In this document: piece after piece, positions 1 to 7,590 of the stretch
Numbering within the stretch: the first letter of the stretch is position 1
How the letters are laid out: every line of letters begins with the position of its first letter
Source of the DNA: Butyriboletus loyo
Lineage: Eukaryota > Basidiomycota > Agaricomycetes > Boletales > Boletaceae
Reading direction: 5' to 3'
Assembly: GCA_038093515.1 (NCBI GenBank)
Contig: JBBPSI010000384.1
Span: 1-16,970, forward strand
DNA: 16,970 nt
Program-made: the position numbers and the translations under genes
Notes under the pieces: generated by a model
The model's input: only the letters and a program-made list of their open reading frames with translations
What the model was told of the DNA's origin: nothing
Database searches by the model: none

Positions 1-1
1 G

Positions 2-3000
2 GATCTAGTAAAGCGAAAGAAACTGCCGATGGAACGGCTACCCAAACCACTTAGTGCCCAGAACGTGGACGGGTCAAACAACCAAGGAGGAGTCATCAGA
101 TACAAGGTCAACATCTCCATCAGGATTGGAGAAACCGAGGAGGAACGGAGTTTCCTAGTCCTCAACATAGGAAAAGAAAACATGATCTTGGGATTACCGT
201 GGCTACGAGAAGCCAACCCGGTAATAGATTGGGCCACCGGCCACATCGATCTCCCAGATCAGATCAAGAAGCCCCGACACGACTCCCCTCGGGCAATCGC
301 TCAACGGTACCTGGTACGGTACCTTGACTTGGACCCAGACTCCAAGATCGCCAAGCTCTGGAAGAAGCGAGTAGACGCTTCAGCAAGGGAAGCTTACCCT
401 ATTCGAAAAGCAACCATCGCGACTGAGATCGCCGCCCAAGTCGTCAAGGAGAAAGCAGTTCTCCCTACCCCGTTCGCGGCCTTCGCGGACGTTTTTGACA
501 AGAAGAACACTGAGGAACTACCCCCATCCCGATCTTTCGACCACGCCATTGACCTCGACAAAGACTTTGTCCCGAAAGTCGCCAAGGTCTACCCCTTGAA
601 CCCGAAAGAGTCGGAAGCCTGCAAAGCTTTCGTCGAGGAACACCTCAAGTCGGGAAAGATCACTCCCTCGAAGTCTCCTCAGGCTGCCCCCTTCTTCTTC
701 GTATCAAAGAAGGATGGCTCGCTACGCCCCTGTCAGGACTACAGGTACCTGAACTCGCATACGGTCAAAAACGCCTACCCTCTCCCCCTCATCTCCGACC
801 TCGTCGACCGTCTCAAAGGGTCCAAAATCTTCACAAAGATGGATATCCGCTGGGGATACAACAACGTCCTCATCAAGCCGAACGACCGCTGGAAGGCGGC
901 CTTCATCACTCCCCAAGGGCTGTTCGAACCCACCGTGATGTTCTTTGGCCTCTGCAACTCCCCAGCCACGTTCCAGGCTTTGATGGACCATATCTTCGGC
1001 GACCTCATGGCAGAAGGATGGTTGATCATTTACATGGACGACCTTCTCATCCATTCTGCCACGCCTGCGGAGCACGAGGCCCGCACGATCCGCGTCCTGG
1101 AGAGACTCAGGGAACACAAACTCTTCCTCAAACTCGAAAAGTGTTCGTTCGACGCCGAGGAAGTCGAATACCTCGGGATGATGGTCCGAGAAGGACAGGT
1201 CAAGATGGACCCCACCAAGTTGAAAGCCATTCGCGAATGGAACCCCCCGACCTCGGTGAAGGCTGTCAGGTCCTTCATAGGGTTTTGCAATTTCTATCGG
1301 AGATTTATCCAGGACTTCTCCCACATCGCAAAACCCCTCCACGACCTGACCAAGAAGAACTCCCCATGGGCATGGACCCCGGCTTGTGAACAGGCGTTCC
1401 AAGCAATCAAGCAGTCGTTCCTACGACAACCTGTCCTCTCCATGCCCGATGTCACCAAACCGTTCGCCGTCATGACGGACGCCTCACTTACTGCTACTGG
1501 AGCAGTGCTTATGCAAAAGGACGTCAATGGCGACCTCCACCCCTGTGCCTACCTCTCAAAGACGCTCTCGCCAGCCGAGCGCAATTACGATATCTATGAT
1601 CGCGAACTGCTCGCGGTCATTCACGCATTAGAAGAATGGCGACACTACCTGCGAGGTACTGGTCACCAGGTCGAGATTCTCACCGACCATAAGAATCTCA
1701 CGTACTTTCGCCAACCGAATAAGTTGTCTCGCCGACAAGCACGTTGGCTCATGTTCTTGCAGGATTTCGACCTGCACTTCCATCACATCCCGGGAACTCA
1801 GATGGGCCCCGCAGATGCCCTGTCCCGCCGCGACGACGTTGACACTTCCGCCGACAACCAGGAAGTGACTCTCCTCCCAGAAAACCTCTTCGCTCGAAAA
1901 ATCGACGTCGCCCTCGCAGAGAAAATCGCTGCCTCCACCCCCAGCGACCCCATGATTAAGAGGTGCATGCAGGCCCTCTACGAGGATTCACCTCTTTTCC
2001 CCAAGATGAATGCTGGCGATTGGGACTTTGACGGGAAAGAATTGTACTTCCGCAAGAAGCGGTATATTCCCGAGGCCGCACGCGTCGACCTCATCCGATC
2101 CTTGCACGAGAGTCCTGCTGGTGGTCACGGTGGTATATTCCGCACCCAGAACATGGTGCAACGAGATTATTGGTGGCCCGGTATGGCTAATTTAGTCCGC
2201 CGTTTCGTCTCTGGCTGCGCTGTATGTCAAGCGCACAAGGTTAATACCCATCCCACCGTGCCCCCTCTCACTCCTCTGGCCAGCGTGGCCTCTCGTCCCT
2301 TTGAACAAGTCTCAGTCGACCTCATCACCGGTCTTCCTCCCTCTTTGGGATATGATTCAGTCATGGTCGTGGTAGACCATGGGCTTACGAAGGGGGTAAT
2401 TTATTCCCCTTGCAACAAGGACATCGATGCGGCAGGAGTTGCCAAGTTGTTTTTCAAAACAGTTTTCCTTCGATTCGGACTACACTCTCGCTGCATCTCT
2501 GATCGAGGCCCCCAATTCGCATCCGCCTTCGCTAGAGAACTCGCAAGGCTCCTAGACTACGACCTCGCCCTCTCCTCCGCGTACCACCCACAGACCGACG
2601 GAGAAACGGAACGAGTCAACCAGGAGCTAGAAACGTACCTCCGGATCTTCTGCGATGGCCACCCGGAACGATGGGCCGAACTCCTCCCTATGGCCGAATT
2701 CTCCCACAACTCCATGACTCACTCGTCAACCAACGTGACGCCCTTCTCCCTGATGGTCGGCTATGAGCCGAGGTCTTATCCTCCAATCGGAAAGACTTTC
2801 CTCCCCGCCCTCGAGTCCAGACTCTCGGAACTCACGGGAGCCCGAACGGAGGCTTTAGAAGCCCACGAGAAGGCACGGCGATTGATGAAGGAACGGATCT
2901 CATCCAAGTTCCGCCCATGGAAGACAGGCGATAAGGTTTGGCTCGAAGGACGCAACCTTCGACTCAGGTACCCGTCGAAGAAGCTCGCCCCAAGACGGGA

Positions 3001-3367
3001 AGGACCGTTCGAGATCGCACAGGTTATCTCCCCTGTGGCGTACAGGCTCCGATTGCCACCGACGTGGAAGATCCATGACGTCTTCCATGCGTCGCTCCTC
3101 ACCCCTTATCGTGAAACCGCGGAACATGGTCCGAATTTCACAAACCCTCCTCCGGAAGAAATAGACGGAGATGAAGAGTACGAGATCGATCGGATCTTGT
3201 CCCATCGCGGCTCGAAGGGACGCCGTCAATTCCTTGTGTCCTGGAAAGGATATTCCGCAGCAGAGAACACCTGGGAACCAAACGGGAACCTGGTCCATGC
3301 GCAGGCCTTGCTCAAGGCTTATAAGCTGCGCCACCCCAAGGACTTTCCCTCCCCATCTTCGCAGTAA
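2..3367 (+). CDS. pol: Ty3/gypsy Pol polyprotein (protease tail-RT-RNase H-integrase-chromodomain), N-terminus cut by window
   Basis: The frame is open from the window edge; the first ATG is at 29, but the true start is probably upstream because the protease catalytic Asp is absent and only the distal protease motif (ILGLPWL, about residues 53-59 from that Met) is present. RT follows with motif A Asp near residue 272 (KMDIRWGY) and YMDD at 335-338. RNase H has Asp484, Glu526 and Asp553. Integrase has an HHCC zinc module around 700-740 and a D764-D825-(35)-E861 triad. A chromodomain occupies about 1050-1105 (FLVSWKGY, TWEP). All catalytic residues in view are present and there is no frameshift, so the enzyme is plausibly functional. 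RT and RNase H copy the RNA into cDNA, integrase inserts it, and chromodomains of this type are known to bind chromatin and bias insertion to heterochromatin. It ends with TAA 11 nt before the next gene. Confidence 0.95.
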   Translation, partial: DLVKRKKLPMERLPKPLSAQNVDGSNNQGGVIRYKVNISIRIGETEEERSFLVLNIGKENMILGLPWLREANPVIDWATGHIDLPDQIKKPRHDSPRAIAQRYLVRYLDLDPDSKIAKLWKKRVDASAREAYPIRKATIATEIAAQVVKEKAVLPTPFAAFADVFDKKNTEELPPSRSFDHAIDLDKDFVPKVAKVYPLNPKESEACKAFVEEHLKSGKITPSKSPQAAPFFFVSKKDGSLRPCQDYRYLNSHTVKNAYPLPLISDLVDRLKGSKIFTKMDIRWGYNNVLIKPNDRWKAAFITPQGLFEPTVMFFGLCNSPATFQALMDHIFGDLMAEGWLIIYMDDLLIHSATPAEHEARTIRVLERLREHKLFLKLEKCSFDAEEVEYLGMMVREGQVKMDPTKLKAIREWNPPTSVKAVRSFIGFCNFYRRFIQDFSHIAKPLHDLTKKNSPWAWTPACEQAFQAIKQSFLRQPVLSMPDVTKPFAVMTDASLTATGAVLMQKDVNGDLHPCAYLSKTLSPAERNYDIYDRELLAVIHALEEWRHYLRGTGHQVEILTDHKNLTYFRQPNKLSRRQARWLMFLQDFDLHFHHIPGTQMGPADALSRRDDVDTSADNQEVTLLPENLFARKIDVALAEKIAASTPSDPMIKRCMQALYEDSPLFPKMNAGDWDFDGKELYFRKKRYIPEAARVDLIRSLHESPAGGHGGIFRTQNMVQRDYWWPGMANLVRRFVSGCAVCQAHKVNTHPTVPPLTPLASVASRPFEQVSVDLITGLPPSLGYDSVMVVVDHGLTKGVIYSPCNKDIDAAGVAKLFFKTVFLRFGLHSRCISDRGPQFASAFARELARLLDYDLALSSAYHPQTDGETERVNQELETYLRIFCDGHPERWAELLPMAEFSHNSMTHSSTNVTPFSLMVGYEPRSYPPIGKTFLPALESRLSELTGARTEALEAHEKARRLMKERISSKFRPWKTGDKVWLEGRNLRLRYPSKKLAPRREGPFEIAQVISPVAYRLRLPPTWKIHDVFHASLLTPYRETAEHGPNFTNPPPEEIDGDEEYEIDRILSHRGSKGRRQFLVSWKGYSAAENTWEPNGNLVHAQALLKAYKLRHPKDFPSPSSQ

Positions 3368-3378
3368 AACACTCGAAA

Positions 3379-3930
3379 ATGTCCATCTCCCCAGTCGAAA
3401 ACAACGCCTCTTCTGCTGCCAACGACAACAATGAGAACCTTCCCCTTCCGCCGCAACCCCCTGTCCGCTCTTCGCGCCTCCCAGTGTCCTCACGCCGCGT
3501 ACTGTACGCCGCCGTCCTAGAAAATCCTGTCGCCACCTACGCCCTGGAGCAGCGTATGGACTTTACCGGAGATTATGTCCTCCGCACACTCGCTTCTCTC
3601 TACCGCTCCTACGCCCTCGCCCGCACTGTTCACACCCGTCTGTGCCCAGACAACCAACCGCCCGTCTACGCCGCCGCCCTTGAGTCCTCCTTGATGGAGG
3701 CTAGGGGCTACACCCTCGATATCCTCCACGCCGAAGGATTCGGCTACGTGGTTGATCAGCTCTTGCCAGGGAGCGGCAATTCTACCTTCACTCCGCCGAC
3801 CGCATCGGCTACCTCCGCCCCATGGCTCGCGGCCCCAATCCAGTGCCTCGTCCTCCCCCGGCAAGATCTCCTTCGCCTGTACCTGTTCCAGCGCCACCCG
3901 TCCGAAACTCTCCTGCAACCACGTTGGTAG
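3379..3930 (+). CDS. N-terminal part of a post-pol ORF, function unknown
   Basis: This frame starts at an ATG 11 nt after the pol stop. Its first ~132 residues match the product of the equivalent frame in copy 2 (8923-9567): a Pro/Ser-rich leader, then a probably helical segment (TYALEQRMDFTGDYVLRTL, ARGYTLDILHAEGF). I recognise no family. In copy 2 the homologous protein continues in the same frame into the segment encoded here by the overlapping frame starting at 3756. In copy 1 a 49-bp segment is missing near 3775, and the frame then runs through unrelated sequence to a TAG. So either copy 1 makes a truncated protein, or the two halves are separate here. Conservation of the N-terminal half in two diverged copies supports a real gene. 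Confidence 0.7.
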   Translation: MSISPVENNASSAANDNNENLPLPPQPPVRSSRLPVSSRRVLYAAVLENPVATYALEQRMDFTGDYVLRTLASLYRSYALARTVHTRLCPDNQPPVYAAALESSLMEARGYTLDILHAEGFGYVVDQLLPGSGNSTFTPPTASATSAPWLAAPIQCLVLPRQDLLRLYLFQRHPSETLLQPRW

Positions 3931-4601
3931 CAGATTCATCTCGCGAGACAACAGGAGAGTCCCTGGAGTCCTTTCGGACCGACGTCGACGAGCCCCAGGT
4001 CGCTCGTCGACACTCCCCCCTACCGCCTCGTACAGTGCGTCGCCAACCTCGCCAGGCGCTACTCCAGGTCGGAGCAATCCCTGGATCCGTCACCCTTACC
4101 GCCGCAGGACGAAGAATCGCCAACAGAGCCGTCCGTTCCGTCACCCCCCAACCGTCTACCCGACGAGGCACGCCCGCCATCCAGCTCATCCCCCACGTCA
4201 CCACCACCACCGCTACAGCTGGTAGCTCTAATGACTCTTCGTACGGACCCCCGCCCCCCTACCTCTCTGGTCGGGGCACTCGTAATTCCCCTATCATCGT
4301 CGACGACCGATCACCTGACCCCAGCACGAGCGCTGCTCGACCTCGCCTCGTCCGCCCGCAGCTCTGCTTTGAGTGCGGGACCGCCGGTCACTTTCGCAGG
4401 GAATGCCCCAACTACGCATGTCCCTTCTGTCATCGGATCGCCCCTGGTCATATACAGGAGTTTTGTCCAGAGCGCATCTGCGGCCTATGTGGAGCCGTTG
4501 GCCATATCGTCGCCAACTGCACGTTCCGGGACGACGCGTGGGCAGACCTCCCTGCCGACGATCCTTACGACTACGACTTCAACGAGGGATCGTCTCAATG
4601 A
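3822..4601 (+). CDS. Post-pol zinc-knuckle protein (C-terminal half, three CCHC motifs)
   Basis: The frame is open from 3756; the first ATG is at 3822, but homology to copy 2 begins before it (ERQFYLHSADRIGYL), so the ATG need not be the native start. A Pro/Arg/Ser-rich, probably disordered stretch is followed by three knuckles near the C-terminus: CFECGTAGHFRREC (CX2CX4HX4C), CPFCHRIAPGHIQEFC (CX2CX6HX4C) and CGLCGAVGHIVANC (CX2CX4HX4C), then an acidic tail. Such knuckles bind single-stranded nucleic acid and are normally part of Gag nucleocapsid, which lies upstream of pol. Here they lie 3' of pol. All knuckle Cys and His survive in the decayed copy 2. A packaging or chaperone role is inference. 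The stop is 38 nt before the polypurine tract. Confidence 0.8.
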   Translation: MARGPNPVPRPPPARSPSPVPVPAPPVRNSPATTLVADSSRETTGESLESFRTDVDEPQVARRHSPLPPRTVRRQPRQALLQVGAIPGSVTLTAAGRRIANRAVRSVTPQPSTRRGTPAIQLIPHVTTTTATAGSSNDSSYGPPPPYLSGRGTRNSPIIVDDRSPDPSTSAARPRLVRPQLCFECGTAGHFRRECPNYACPFCHRIAPGHIQEFCPERICGLCGAVGHIVANCTFRDDAWADLPADDPYDYDFNEGSSQ

Positions 4602-4639
4602 AGGGAGTTTTCAAGTTGTGGAGTCGGAGTCTCCACCAT

Positions 4640-4652
4640 GGGAAGGGGGTAA
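4640..4652 (+). promoter_or_regulatory. Polypurine tract of copy 1
   Basis: A run of purines (GGGAAGGGGG) followed by TAA sits immediately before the TG of the 3' LTR. This is the expected position of the plus-strand primer for reverse transcription. The same tract, reversed, lies beside the LTR at 10156-10582. Confidence 0.9.
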
Positions 4653-4861
4653 TGTTACGGTAGTGGTATACTTTTTCCATCCACTACCACTTGGACTACT
4701 TCATTCGCCTAGCTTACAGCTAGTTCCCTTTGAACGGTACCAACCGTTCTAGCTTAGTCATCACTTCCCGCGCACGGACGCACTTTCCCTCACACTCCGG
4801 AATCTTCTGGAATGTTCCTTCCGTACTTGTACTTTCCTTCTCGCGTCTCGATTAGGAACAC

Positions 4862-4877
4862 GGTCTGTGCGCAGACC
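4862..4877 (+). promoter_or_regulatory. Hairpin upstream of the LTR-A TATA box
   Basis: GGTCTG and CAGACC form a 6-bp stem around a TGCG loop, 7 nt upstream of the TATA box. The solo A-LTR has the same stem with loop TGTG; the reverse A-LTR has it with the last stem base changed (GGTCTG...CAGACT). It may be a palindromic protein-binding site in U3 rather than an RNA structure. Confidence 0.45.
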
Positions 4878-4884
4878 CCAGTAG

Positions 4885-4890
4885 TATAAA
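4885..4890 (+). promoter_or_regulatory. TATA box of LTR A
   Basis: TATAAA lies in the second half of the LTR, where the U3 promoter of an LTR retrotransposon is expected. The reverse copy keeps the motif (TATAAAGG on its own strand); the solo copy has TATAAGAA. Transcription would start some tens of bases downstream, placing R and U5 in about the last 150 bp. Confidence 0.65.
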
Positions 4891-4965
4891 GGCTCGGCCT
4901 TTCCACCATGTACTTTATCTAGTTCTACGCAGCTTCCTGCTAGCAATTAGTATCACTTCCAGACT

Positions 4966-4983
4966 CTTAGTGTGCGCACTAAG
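4966..4983 (+). promoter_or_regulatory. Stem-loop in the putative R/U5 of LTR A
   Basis: CTTAGTG and CACTAAG form a perfect 7-bp stem with a TGCG loop. The solo copy keeps both arms with loop TGAG, and the reverse copy keeps the arms too. Being downstream of the TATA box it would be in the transcript. Confidence 0.45.
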
Positions 4984-5078
4984 ACATAGTCTGAGACCCA
5001 GCTCAGAAACGCTTAACGAGTCTCGAGGCCACTCCAGAGTGCCTCCTCGCTGTTCAATTGTTAGCGCCCAGCGTAACA

Positions 5079-5362
5079 CTGTGATGTTCTTTGGACTTTG
5101 CAATTCCCCCGCTACATTCCAGGCCTTGATGGACCACATATTTGGCGATCTCATGGCTGAAGGGTGGTTGATCATCTACATGAATGACCTCCTGATTCAT
5201 TCCGCTACCACTCAGGAGCATGAGGCACAAACCATCTGAGTCTTGGAAAGGTTACAGGAACATAAACTGTTCGTCAAACTGGAGAAATGTTTGTTCGATG
5301 CTGAGGAAGTCGAATATCTCGGAATGATGGTCTGGGAAGGACAGGTCAAAATGGACCCCACC
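5079..5362 (+). pseudogene. pol: Copy 2 pol fragment: RT palm
   Basis: This matches copy 1 from the MFFGLCNSPATFQAL motif to KMDPT. The catalytic YMDD box has become YMND (5177-5188), which would abolish polymerase activity. A TGA at 5237-5239 replaces an Arg codon (CGC in copy 1). It is cut at 5362 by a solo LTR. Confidence 0.92.
5358..5362 (+). repeat. Target-site duplication CCACC (left) of solo LTR B
   Basis: CCACC directly precedes the LTR and recurs at 5856-5860 directly after it. Copy 1 has the unduplicated sequence at the equivalent place (GACCCCACCAAG), which proves the insertion. Confidence 0.95.
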
Positions 5363-5855
5363 TGTTATAATTGTATCTCTTATAACAGACTTTGCATTTG
5401 GACTTCATCATATTTCTCTTTCAAAGGTCATGTGACTCAATGCACGTGATCATGGGATTATACATGTGACCATAGGCTGACTAAGCATATGACGTCATGG
5501 TCCAGACTGGCCCAGACTCTATGACATCATGCCTCATGTATTTAATCTCTGTTTACTTCTCTTCTTTTTGATCGCTGTCGACTTCTATTTAATCTCCATC
5601 GACCCTGACTTCTTCTCATATGTACATGTATAGTAATTAGTCTCATGCACTGCTTGGTCTGTGCGTGTTTCCCTGTAATATATAAAGGCTGGTGGTTTGG
5701 GCTAGGATTCCCTAGCTTTAACCACTTGTCTTATTCGCTGGCAACAGTTGAGAGATTAAGGCTTGAGCTATCCTCATTACCTCACCAGTTATTGTGTATA
5801 GCTGCAACAGTTGTGGAACCCCGTGTGACTTGATAACAACCATTGTCTCGTAACA
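5363..5855 (+). mobile_element. Solo LTR of a second retrotransposon family B (493 bp), forward
   Basis: It begins TGTTATAATT and ends TCTCGTAACA, flanked by perfect 5-bp duplications CCACC, and contains no coding sequence. A TATA box (TATAAA) is at 5681-5686. A related copy lies in reverse at 6979-7447. No internal region of this family is in the window, so it is a solo LTR left by LTR-LTR recombination. The terminal sequence and 5-bp TSD fit a Ty3/gypsy-type element distantly related to family A; both share a GGTCTGTGCG motif upstream of the TATA box. Confidence 0.93.
5490..5529 (+). promoter_or_regulatory. Paired CRE-like sites in LTR B
   Basis: TGACGTCA (5490-5497) is a perfect CRE palindrome; TGACATCA (5522-5529) lies 32 bp downstream. 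Between them CCAGACT occurs twice. The reverse B-LTR keeps both sites as TGATGTCA about 33 bp apart. CRE sites are bound by bZIP factors of the ATF/CREB type; use by a host stress regulator is inference. Confidence 0.5.
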
Positions 5856-6689
5856 CCACCAAGCTTAAGGCAATTCGTGAATGGAATCCCCCTACCTCGG
5901 TAAAGGCAGTCAGGTCTTTCATCAGGTTCTGCAATTTCTATTGCAGATTCATTCAGGACTTTTCTCACATTGCAAAGCCACTCCACAACCTGACCAAGAA
6001 AAACACCCCATGGGCCTGGACCCCTGCTTGTGACAATGCTTTCAGGCCATCAAACAGTCCTTTCTACACCAACCCATCCTCTCCATGCCTGACATCATGA
6101 AACTGTTTGCTGTCATGATGGATGCTTCCCTCACCACCACTGGAGCAGTGCTCATGCAAAATAATGTCAATGGCGACCTGCACCCTTGTGCCTACCTCTT
6201 GAAGATGCTCTCACTGGCTGAGCGTAATTATGACATCTATGATCGTGAGCTGCTTGCGGTTATCCATGCCTTAGAAGAATGGTGATACTATCTGTGAGGA
6301 ACTGGCCACCAAGTAGAGATTCTCACCAACCACAAAAATCTCACCTACTTTTGCCAACCCAACAAGCTGTCCCGCCAGCAAGCATGCTGGCTGATGTTCC
6401 TGCAGGACTTCGACCTGCTCTTCCACCACATTCCCAGTACTCAGATGGGCCCTGTGGACGCCCTGTCTCGACGAGATGATGTTGACACTTCTGCTGACAA
6501 CCAAGAAGTCACCCTCCTTCCTGATAACATGTTCACCCAGAAGATTGACCTGGCCCTTGCTGAGAAAATCACCACTTCCTCCCCCGCCGATCCCATGATT
6601 AAATGGTGCATGCAAGCACTGTATGAAGATTCTCCCTTCTTTCCCAAAATGAACACCAGCAATTGGGATTTTGACGGCAAGGACCTGTA
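5856..6689 (+). pseudogene. pol: Copy 2 pol fragment: RT connection, RNase H, start of integrase
   Basis: After the duplicated CCACC the copy 2 reading resumes (KLKAIREWNPPTSVKAVRSF). A 1-nt deletion near 6043 shifts the frame before RNase H. In RNase H the third catalytic Asp is Asn (ILTNHKNL, codon 6328-6330). TGA codons at 6283-6285 and 6295-6297 both stand where copy 1 has CGA (Arg). The fragment ends in the segment before the integrase zinc module, where an A-LTR interrupts it. Confidence 0.92.
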
Positions 6690-7590
6690 TGTTACGGTAG
6701 TGGTCTACTTTTTCTCTCCATTACCATTGGGACTATTACGTTCACCTAGCCTTTTGCTAGTTCCTTTCGAACAGTACGACTATTCTGCTTAGTCATCACT
6801 TCTCGCGCACGGACACCGTTTCTTTCATACTCAAGAAGCTTCTAGAGTATTCTTTCCTCGTTTGTACTTTCGCTCTCGCAACTCGATTAGGGAGCATGGT
6901 CTGTGTGCAGACCCCAGTAGTATAAGAACCCAGTCTTTACCCAGATGTACTTTATCTAGTTCTATGCAGTCTACTGCTGTTACGCAAGCAACACATGGTC
7001 GAATGCCAGTACAAATACTCTGTCACACAGGGTCCACTACAGTTGCTGCGCTACACAAAGCACAGGCAAGTATGAACAAGGAGTTCTAGCTTAGTCCTCA
7101 ACTGTTGCCAGCGAATAGACAAGTGGTTAAAACTAGGGAATCCTAGTCTAACCATGAGCCTTTATATATTGTACAGAGATGCGCACAGACCATGCTGTGT
7201 GTGTGATGAACTACTATACATGGCTAGACTAAAGAAGAGAAGGAAACGGAGATTAAATACTTGTGTTGTGACATCATAGAGTCTAGGCCTGGTCTAGGCC
7301 ATGACATCATATGCTTAGTCAGCAAGAGATCACATATAAGTTCCCACGATCACGTGCGCTATGTCACATGACCTTTGAAGTTGAATGTTGAATCAAAACG
7401 ACTAAGTCCAAAATGAAAGTGTACGAATAAATGTTATGATTATAACAACTGCTAGCAATTAGCTCTCATCCAGACTCTTAGTGTGAGCACTAAGGCATAA
7501 TCTGAGACCCACCTCAGAATTGTCTCCTGAGTCCTGCAGCTACTCTTGAGTGCTGCCTCAGAGTTCTAGTTGTTAGCGCCCAGCGTAACA
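6690..7590 (+). mobile_element. Solo LTR A inserted in copy 2, itself interrupted
   Basis: It begins TGTTACGG and ends GCGTAACA like the LTR at 4653-5078. Removing the inner insertion and one target copy (474 bp) leaves 427 bp, essentially the same length. The flanks are CTGTA (6685-6689) and CTATA (7591-7595), a 5-bp duplication with one G/A difference; they rejoin to restore copy 2 (GACCTGTACTTC). There is no internal region, so it is a solo LTR left after the rest of the element was lost. Confidence 0.93.
6979..7447 (-). mobile_element. Solo LTR B, reverse, nested in the solo A-LTR
   Basis: On the minus strand it begins TGTTATAATC and ends TGCGTAACA. It shares with the copy at 5363-5855 the blocks CAAAGGTCATGTGAC, GACTAAGCATATGA, ATATATAAAGGCT, CTAGGATTCCCTAG and TTCGCTGGCAACAGTTGAG. 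ACTGC flanks it on both sides (6974-6978, 7448-7452); the uninterrupted A-LTR has CCTGCTAGC at this point. The TATA box on the minus strand is at 7166-7161. It is shorter than the forward copy (469 against 493 bp), so the two are diverged. Confidence 0.93.

Larger units (their letters stand above)
1..5078 (+). mobile_element. Young Ty3/gypsy chromovirus (copy 1), 5' part outside window
   Basis: An LTR retrotransposon is seen from inside its protease-Pol frame to the last base of its 3' LTR. The order is protease tail, RT, RNase H, integrase, chromodomain, a separate zinc-knuckle gene, polypurine tract, LTR. Domain order RT-RH-IN identifies the Ty3/gypsy superfamily, and the chromodomain places it among chromoviruses. 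The Pol frame has no stop over more than 3.3 kb and CpG dinucleotides are abundant, unlike the related copy at 5079-10155, so this looks recent. It ends directly against RT sequence of copy 2, so it appears to have inserted into that copy. The 5 bp after the LTR (5079-5083, CTGTG) are the predicted target duplication, but the 5' end that would confirm it is not in the window. Confidence 0.93.
4653..5078 (+). repeat. 3' LTR of copy 1, family A (426 bp)
   Basis: It begins TGTTACGG and ends GCGTAACA, with a perfect 7-bp terminal inverted repeat TGTTACG/CGTAACA. It follows the polypurine tract directly, which identifies it as the 3' LTR and not a solo copy. Two further copies of the family occur at 6690-7590 (interrupted) and 10156-10582 (reverse); all are 426-427 bp when the insertion is removed. 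It contains a TATA box and two short hairpins. It is CpG-rich compared with the interrupted copy, in keeping with youth. Confidence 0.95.

Noticed and set aside
722..1402. 226-codon antisense frame over RT
   Set aside because: It lies wholly inside the conserved RT gene on the other strand and encodes no recognisable domain; a related antisense frame in copy 2 (4915-5175) follows from the shared RT nucleotide sequence.
2776..4225. Several antisense and alternate frames of 100-200 codons around the pol end and the 3' gene
   Set aside because: High GC and few stop-prone codons give long shadow frames; none is kept in copy 2 or shows protein-like features.
4601..4652. env-like gene between pol and LTR
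   Set aside because: The gene in this slot has no signal peptide or membrane segment in copy 1; the hydrophobic stretch in copy 2 is inside the 49-bp indel, and the C-terminus is zinc knuckles, not an envelope.
4653..5078. This LTR as a solo LTR
   Set aside because: It follows a polypurine tract and the complete end of copy 1's internal region, so it is the 3' LTR of that copy.
6862..7089. 75-codon frame inside the solo A-LTR
   Set aside because: It spans the junction of an LTR and a nested LTR and has no conservation; chance frame.
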